Below are positions 34,059-37,628 of a DNA stretch of 37,628 nt, piece by piece. Source of the stretch: an uncultured Victivallis sp. (lineage in GTDB: Bacteria; Verrucomicrobiota; Lentisphaeria; Victivallales; Victivallaceae); NCBI GenBank assembly GCA_944389895.1, contig CALXOA010000024.1, forward strand, positions 1 to 37,628, written 5' to 3'. Positions within the stretch are counted from its first letter, which is position 1, and each line of letters begins with the position of its first letter. The translations under genes were made by a program, and so were the position numbers. The notes beneath the pieces are model-generated. The model was not told the DNA's origin. It ran no database searches and saw only the letters and a program-made list of their open reading frames with translations.

Positions 34059-34760
34059 ATGCGTAAACTTTTCACACTGATAGAGTTGCTTGTCGTCATC
34101 GCGATCATCGCCATTCTGGCGTCGATGCTGCTTCCGACCCTGAACAAGGCGCGCGATACCGCGAAAAAGATCTCCTGTGCCAATACGCTGAAAAGTCTCA
34201 GTCTCTCCGGTCAACTGTATGCGGATCAATCAAATGGTTTCTTCGTACCTTACGGGACAGGCCCCGGGACGGTGATGTGGCGTAACAATCGGATGTTCCG
34301 GACCTTGCTGGGTGACGCTCCCGTCACAACGGACAGTTACCAGGTTGCCAGTACGTGTCGGCGTTCGCAGGTCTGTCCGAACTCCTGTGCTGCAATCGGA
34401 TCTGGCGATCCGGAAATCGACCTCTCCTACGGCATTTCGGCGGAAGATTTTTATGACACCGCCTGGCATACTCTCGGCGGAACTGCGAGGATCGCCGCCT
34501 ACCAGCTCAGCCGGATCAAACAGCCGTCACTCCGGATGACCTTTGCGGACGGTCTCGACTTCATCCGGCAGTATAACTATTCGACACTGATCAGCTATCG
34601 GAACGCAGCCGAAAAAGAACGTTCCCCGATTGCCGCATACCGGCACAACGACGCAGCAAACGCGGCCATGTTCGACGGGCACGTTGAAACCTTGAGCTAC
34701 AGCGAAATTCTTGGGGACAAGAATCGCTGGTACAATTTCTATGATTCCCCGGTCTACTGA
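34059..34760 (+). CDS. Pseudopilin-like protein (prepilin N-terminus, H-x9-DG tail)
   Basis: A 233-residue protein. The ATG at 34059, after GAAGGGAA, starts a prepilin leader (MRKLFTLIELLVV); the frame is open 65 codons further upstream but that part covers the promoter. The hydrophobic helix spans about 5-30, and RHNDAANAAMFDGH near 203-216 is the H-x9-DG signature. The residue before FTLIE is Leu instead of Gly. It is paralogous in layout to the protein at 5410-6090, though the mature sequences differ. Its last 20 bp overlap the start of the rhamnosidase gene, so the two are probably translated together. Confidence 0.85.
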   Translation: MRKLFTLIELLVVIAIIAILASMLLPTLNKARDTAKKISCANTLKSLSLSGQLYADQSNGFFVPYGTGPGTVMWRNNRMFRTLLGDAPVTTDSYQVASTCRRSQVCPNSCAAIGSGDPEIDLSYGISAEDFYDTAWHTLGGTARIAAYQLSRIKQPSLRMTFADGLDFIRQYNYSTLISYRNAAEKERSPIAAYRHNDAANAAMFDGHVETLSYSEILGDKNRWYNFYDSPVY

Positions 34761-36930
34761 ACAATTCTGTTTCGACCGCGCCCGCTGGATCGGTCCTCGG
34801 CAGGTGCTGGTCGACTGGCGGGCGCCGGAATTACCGGCGCTTTGTTTTCGTCGCGAATTTGAGGTTGATGACTGTGCAGATGCCCGGCTGAGCATCTGTG
34901 GGTTGGGCTTCTTTGTCTGCAGGATCAACGGGCAACGGGTCGGCGACCAGGTGCTTGCCCCGACGGTAACCATCTATGATCGCCACGTCCGTTTTCTGAC
35001 CTTCGATGTCGGCGCACTCCTTCGCCCGGGCGGCAACGTGATCACGGTGACCCTCGGCAACGGCTGGTACAATCCCTCTACAACCGAGGTCTGGCATTTC
35101 GACAAGGCGGTCTGGCGCGATTACCCGAAACTGCTGCTCCAGCTCGACTGCAGGGGAAAGACCGTGGCGGCATCCGATGAAACATGGCGCGTCACCACAT
35201 GCGGCCCGATCCGTTTCAACGCGCTCCGCAACGGGGAGTTTTACGATGCAAGGTTGGAACAGCCGGGCTGGGAACAATGCGGATTCGACGATTCCGGCTG
35301 GGAGAATGCCAGACGGGTGGCGGGCCCCGGGGGGGCTCTTGTCCCAGAGATCCAGCCCCCCTGCCGGGTAACGGAGACTCTGCCGCTGCTCCGGCTGGGC
35401 TCCGGCCTCTACGATGTCGGGGAGAATCTCGCCGGCTGGTGCCGCCTCCGGATCCGTGGAGCAGCAGGTGCCCGCATCACCCTGCGTTACGGGGAATCGC
35501 TCGACTCGCGTAACCGGCTGGACAACGCCGCGATTGACATGTTCATCTTTTCCGGCCGGTTCCAGACCGACAGTTACACGTTGAAGGGGAGCGGAGAGGA
35601 GGAGATCTGGGAACCGGATTTCACCTACCACGGATTCCGGTATGTCGAGACGATGATCGAAGGCGACGCGGAATTGCTCGCGCTGGAAGCACGCAGGGTG
35701 GGAACCGATTTCAAACAGATCGGCAGTTTCAGATGCTCGAGTTCCCTCGTGAATACGCTTGAGGCGATGGCGGTACGCAGCTGCCGGGCAAACTTCGTCG
35801 GAATCCCGACCGATTGTCCACACCGGGAGAAGAACGGCTGGACAGGGGACGCCCTGGCGGCGGCGGAAACCGTGCTCTATCATTTCGACGCCGCCAGAGC
35901 CTATGAATCGTTTCTCGAGATTCTGATCGATACCCAGCGCCCGAGCGGGCAGTTGCCGGGCATGGCTCCGACCTCCGGATGGGGCTACAATTCCGGAAAC
36001 GGTCCGGCATGGGATGGCGCGCTGGCGCTGCTTCCCGAATTGATCCACCGTTTTGCGGCCGATGATCGGCCGCTGCGGAAATGCAGGGAAGCGATCCGGC
36101 GTTATCTGGACTACTGCGACTCGATGAGTACCGATGATCTTGTCTCCTTCGGGCTCGGAGACTGGTGTCACTTCGACAAATCCCGGATGGCGCCGACGGA
36201 ACTGACCTCCAGCTGCTTTCTCCATGCAATTCTCAAGGCGGCAGCCGGATTCTCCGCCCATGTCGGAGAACCGGAGGAACAGGCGGAATATCTTGCGCGG
36301 GCAGAAGAAGTTGCAAAGGCGGTCCGGCGGAAGTACGCCCGTGAGGACGGTTCTTTCGCCGACGGTCGGATGACTTCACTCGCGGCACCGGTCTATTTCG
36401 GAATCGCACCGGAACCGGAGCGGACCGCGGCCCTTCTCGATGAAGTCGTCCGGACCAATCGCTATCGGGCCGACTTCGGTTTTCTAGGGTCGAAATTCGT
36501 TCCGCGGGTACTGGCCGACTACGGCTATGTCGACACGGCCTTCGAACTTCTGACCCAGCCGGAATTTCCCGGATGGGGGCGCTGGGCAGCGCAGGGAGAG
36601 ACAACCTTCCTTGAACATTGGGAAGGAGGAGACTCCCGCAACCACGTGATGTTCGCCGATTTGTCGGCGTGGTTCTTCCGTTATCCCGGCGGGTTCCGTT
36701 ACGATGCGCCGGGGGAACTCACCATCGCTCCGGTGCTGCCGGCCAGGCTCGATTCCGTCTGTTGCGACCACCGCGGCTACCGTTCCGAATGGCGCCGCGA
36801 CAGGGATACGATCCACTTCCGGGTCATAGTTCCGGCGGGCGGACGAGCACGGCTGGAACTTCCCGGAGTTCCGATGCAGAACGTCGGCCCCGGGCAGTAC
36901 GATTTCAGATCAGATATCCGTCGATCCTGA
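34741..36930 (+). CDS. GH78 alpha-L-rhamnosidase
   Basis: A 729-residue enzyme releasing terminal alpha-L-rhamnose. I chose the ATG at 34741; a TTG at 34711 would add 10 residues. N-terminal beta-sandwich domains cover about 1-310, followed by the (alpha/alpha)6 catalytic barrel to about 650 and a C-terminal beta domain. The four acidic residues known from Bacillus RhaB appear intact: D358 (DCPHRE), E363, D370 (GWTGDA) and E625 (TTFLEHWEGG), by position within the motifs. NGPAWDGALALLP near 417 is another family block. No signal peptide is visible, so it probably works in the cytoplasm on imported rhamnosides or on a substrate linked to the pseudopilin gene it overlaps. It has a 26-bp tail-to-tail overlap with the next gene. 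Confidence 0.92.
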   Translation: MIPRSTEQFCFDRARWIGPRQVLVDWRAPELPALCFRREFEVDDCADARLSICGLGFFVCRINGQRVGDQVLAPTVTIYDRHVRFLTFDVGALLRPGGNVITVTLGNGWYNPSTTEVWHFDKAVWRDYPKLLLQLDCRGKTVAASDETWRVTTCGPIRFNALRNGEFYDARLEQPGWEQCGFDDSGWENARRVAGPGGALVPEIQPPCRVTETLPLLRLGSGLYDVGENLAGWCRLRIRGAAGARITLRYGESLDSRNRLDNAAIDMFIFSGRFQTDSYTLKGSGEEEIWEPDFTYHGFRYVETMIEGDAELLALEARRVGTDFKQIGSFRCSSSLVNTLEAMAVRSCRANFVGIPTDCPHREKNGWTGDALAAAETVLYHFDAARAYESFLEILIDTQRPSGQLPGMAPTSGWGYNSGNGPAWDGALALLPELIHRFAADDRPLRKCREAIRRYLDYCDSMSTDDLVSFGLGDWCHFDKSRMAPTELTSSCFLHAILKAAAGFSAHVGEPEEQAEYLARAEEVAKAVRRKYAREDGSFADGRMTSLAAPVYFGIAPEPERTAALLDEVVRTNRYRADFGFLGSKFVPRVLADYGYVDTAFELLTQPEFPGWGRWAAQGETTFLEHWEGGDSRNHVMFADLSAWFFRYPGGFRYDAPGELTIAPVLPARLDSVCCDHRGYRSEWRRDRDTIHFRVIVPAGGRARLELPGVPMQNVGPGQYDFRSDIRRS

Positions 36931-37627
36931 GCCTGGCGGCGTTTCGGCAGAAAAGCGTCACCTCAAGCTCGCGCCCCGAAAACCGCCGTCCGACCGGCAA
37001 ATAGAACGTCGCATTGCGAACCGCGGGTACGGTGTAATACTCCCAGCGGTTGCCGGGATAGGAGGGTGCGCGATCCGGGAAGCCGCCGATCTCGTCGCCA
37101 CAGCGCCATGCCGCACAGACCGCCTCCTGCCCGAACGTCCCCTCAACAGCGACGCAGAGCCGGCGGGTTCCGGAGAGCGAAGGCAGGCGAAACACGCCGC
37201 GCCAGATCCGTTTGAACTCCGGGACAGATGCCTCCTGAAAGAGGTTTGCCCGCCAGCGGGCGCGGCTGAGCCGTCGTCCTTCCCGAAGCGCATAGACCTC
37301 AACCATCCGCGACGGAAACACAGGCAGTTTCAGATAGCGGAACCGCCCGCCGACCGGAATCCGGCTCTCCCCGGCACAGGCGAGAAAGGAAACCCGGCGC
37401 CACTCCTTCAGATCCCCGGAGACAAACGCGTCAACCGCATTCTCCTGCAGCAGCGGCAGAAGGTCGGTCTGTGACAAGGTGCGCAGAACGACCTCGTCCA
37501 CCGCTTCGCACTTCCCGAGATCGAGCCGGAAACAGCAGCGTTCCGGAGAGATCCGGTCGAGCATCAGGGGAGAGATCCCGAAAAGCAGTCCGGGGTCGGC
37601 GTTGAAGAGATTGCGATCGGCGCACAT
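36905..37627 (-). CDS. Discoidin-like protein, 5' end at or beyond the window edge
   Basis: The visible 240 codons end at a stop at 36905. An ATG lies at the very edge (37627), so the true start may be further right. Residues about 20-118 look like an F5/8 type C (discoidin) domain: CFRLDLGKCEAVDEVVLR, then FVSGDLKEWRRVSF, then RYLKLPVF and VEVYALREG, the usual order of strands. The last 120 residues are a second beta-rich domain (FKRIWRGVFRLPSL, REYYTVPA-like strands). Such domains bind carbohydrates and are commonly attached to glycoside hydrolases or lyases, so this may be the tail of a larger enzyme. It is convergent with the rhamnosidase and overlaps it by 26 bp. Confidence 0.65.
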   Translation of the reverse strand: MCADRNLFNADPGLLFGISPLMLDRISPERCCFRLDLGKCEAVDEVVLRTLSQTDLLPLLQENAVDAFVSGDLKEWRRVSFLACAGESRIPVGGRFRYLKLPVFPSRMVEVYALREGRRLSRARWRANLFQEASVPEFKRIWRGVFRLPSLSGTRRLCVAVEGTFGQEAVCAAWRCGDEIGGFPDRAPSYPGNRWEYYTVPAVRNATFYLPVGRRFSGRELEVTLFCRNAARLRIDGYLI

Positions 37628-37628
37628 C

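Overview
The window looks like a chromosome segment from a Lentisphaerota bacterium, probably Victivallis-like. This is inferred from gene style, not from a marker gene. The signs are prepilin-type proteins with an H-x9-DG tail, many sulfatases with an anaerobic (radical SAM) maturase, GntR/LacI-hybrid regulators beside glycoside hydrolases, and a fairly GC-rich sequence broken by AT-rich patches. I saw no rRNA, tRNA or CRISPR array.

Layout: (1) 1-3.9 kb, minus strand: a small membrane protein followed by a very large secreted Fn3/calcium-repeat protein that runs off the left edge; its 1,062 visible codons are open throughout. (2) 3.9-11.6 kb, plus strand: a GntR-type regulator behind a near-consensus promoter with TAGTAAA repeats, then a pseudopilin-like protein, a small secreted protein and a 1,594-residue secreted GH2-like protein. 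(3) 11.7-22.9 kb: two sulfatase operons (six sulfatases in all) with a radical SAM sulfatase maturase in the second and an AraC regulator between them. A 33-bp element conserved in front of both operons abuts the -35 box of each and is the likely AraC site. None of the six sulfatases has a signal peptide, which points to desulfation of imported oligosaccharides inside the cell. (4) 23.0-27.4 kb: a HEAT-like lipoprotein with a class II UvrA-like ATPase, and a convergent secreted metallo-beta-lactamase-fold hydrolase.

(5) 27.4-32.0 kb is an accessory island. It holds an N-terminally truncated phage minor capsid protein whose C-terminus looks like a toxin tip of different base composition, a small acidic protein behind it (candidate immunity protein), two strong terminators, a small membrane protein, a Cys-rich HTH protein, a 57-residue lipoprotein not long enough for routine ORF calling, and an AT-rich stand-alone HsdR-N-type nuclease. 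(6) 32.4-37.6 kb: a CstA-family transporter, then a second pseudopilin-like gene overlapping a GH78 alpha-L-rhamnosidase, and a convergent partial discoidin-like protein.

Taken together, the window is dominated by breakdown of sulfated, rhamnose-containing or similar glycans. Two separate loci pair a pseudopilin-like protein with a glycoside hydrolase, and a locally encoded AraC switch probably controls both sulfatase operons.
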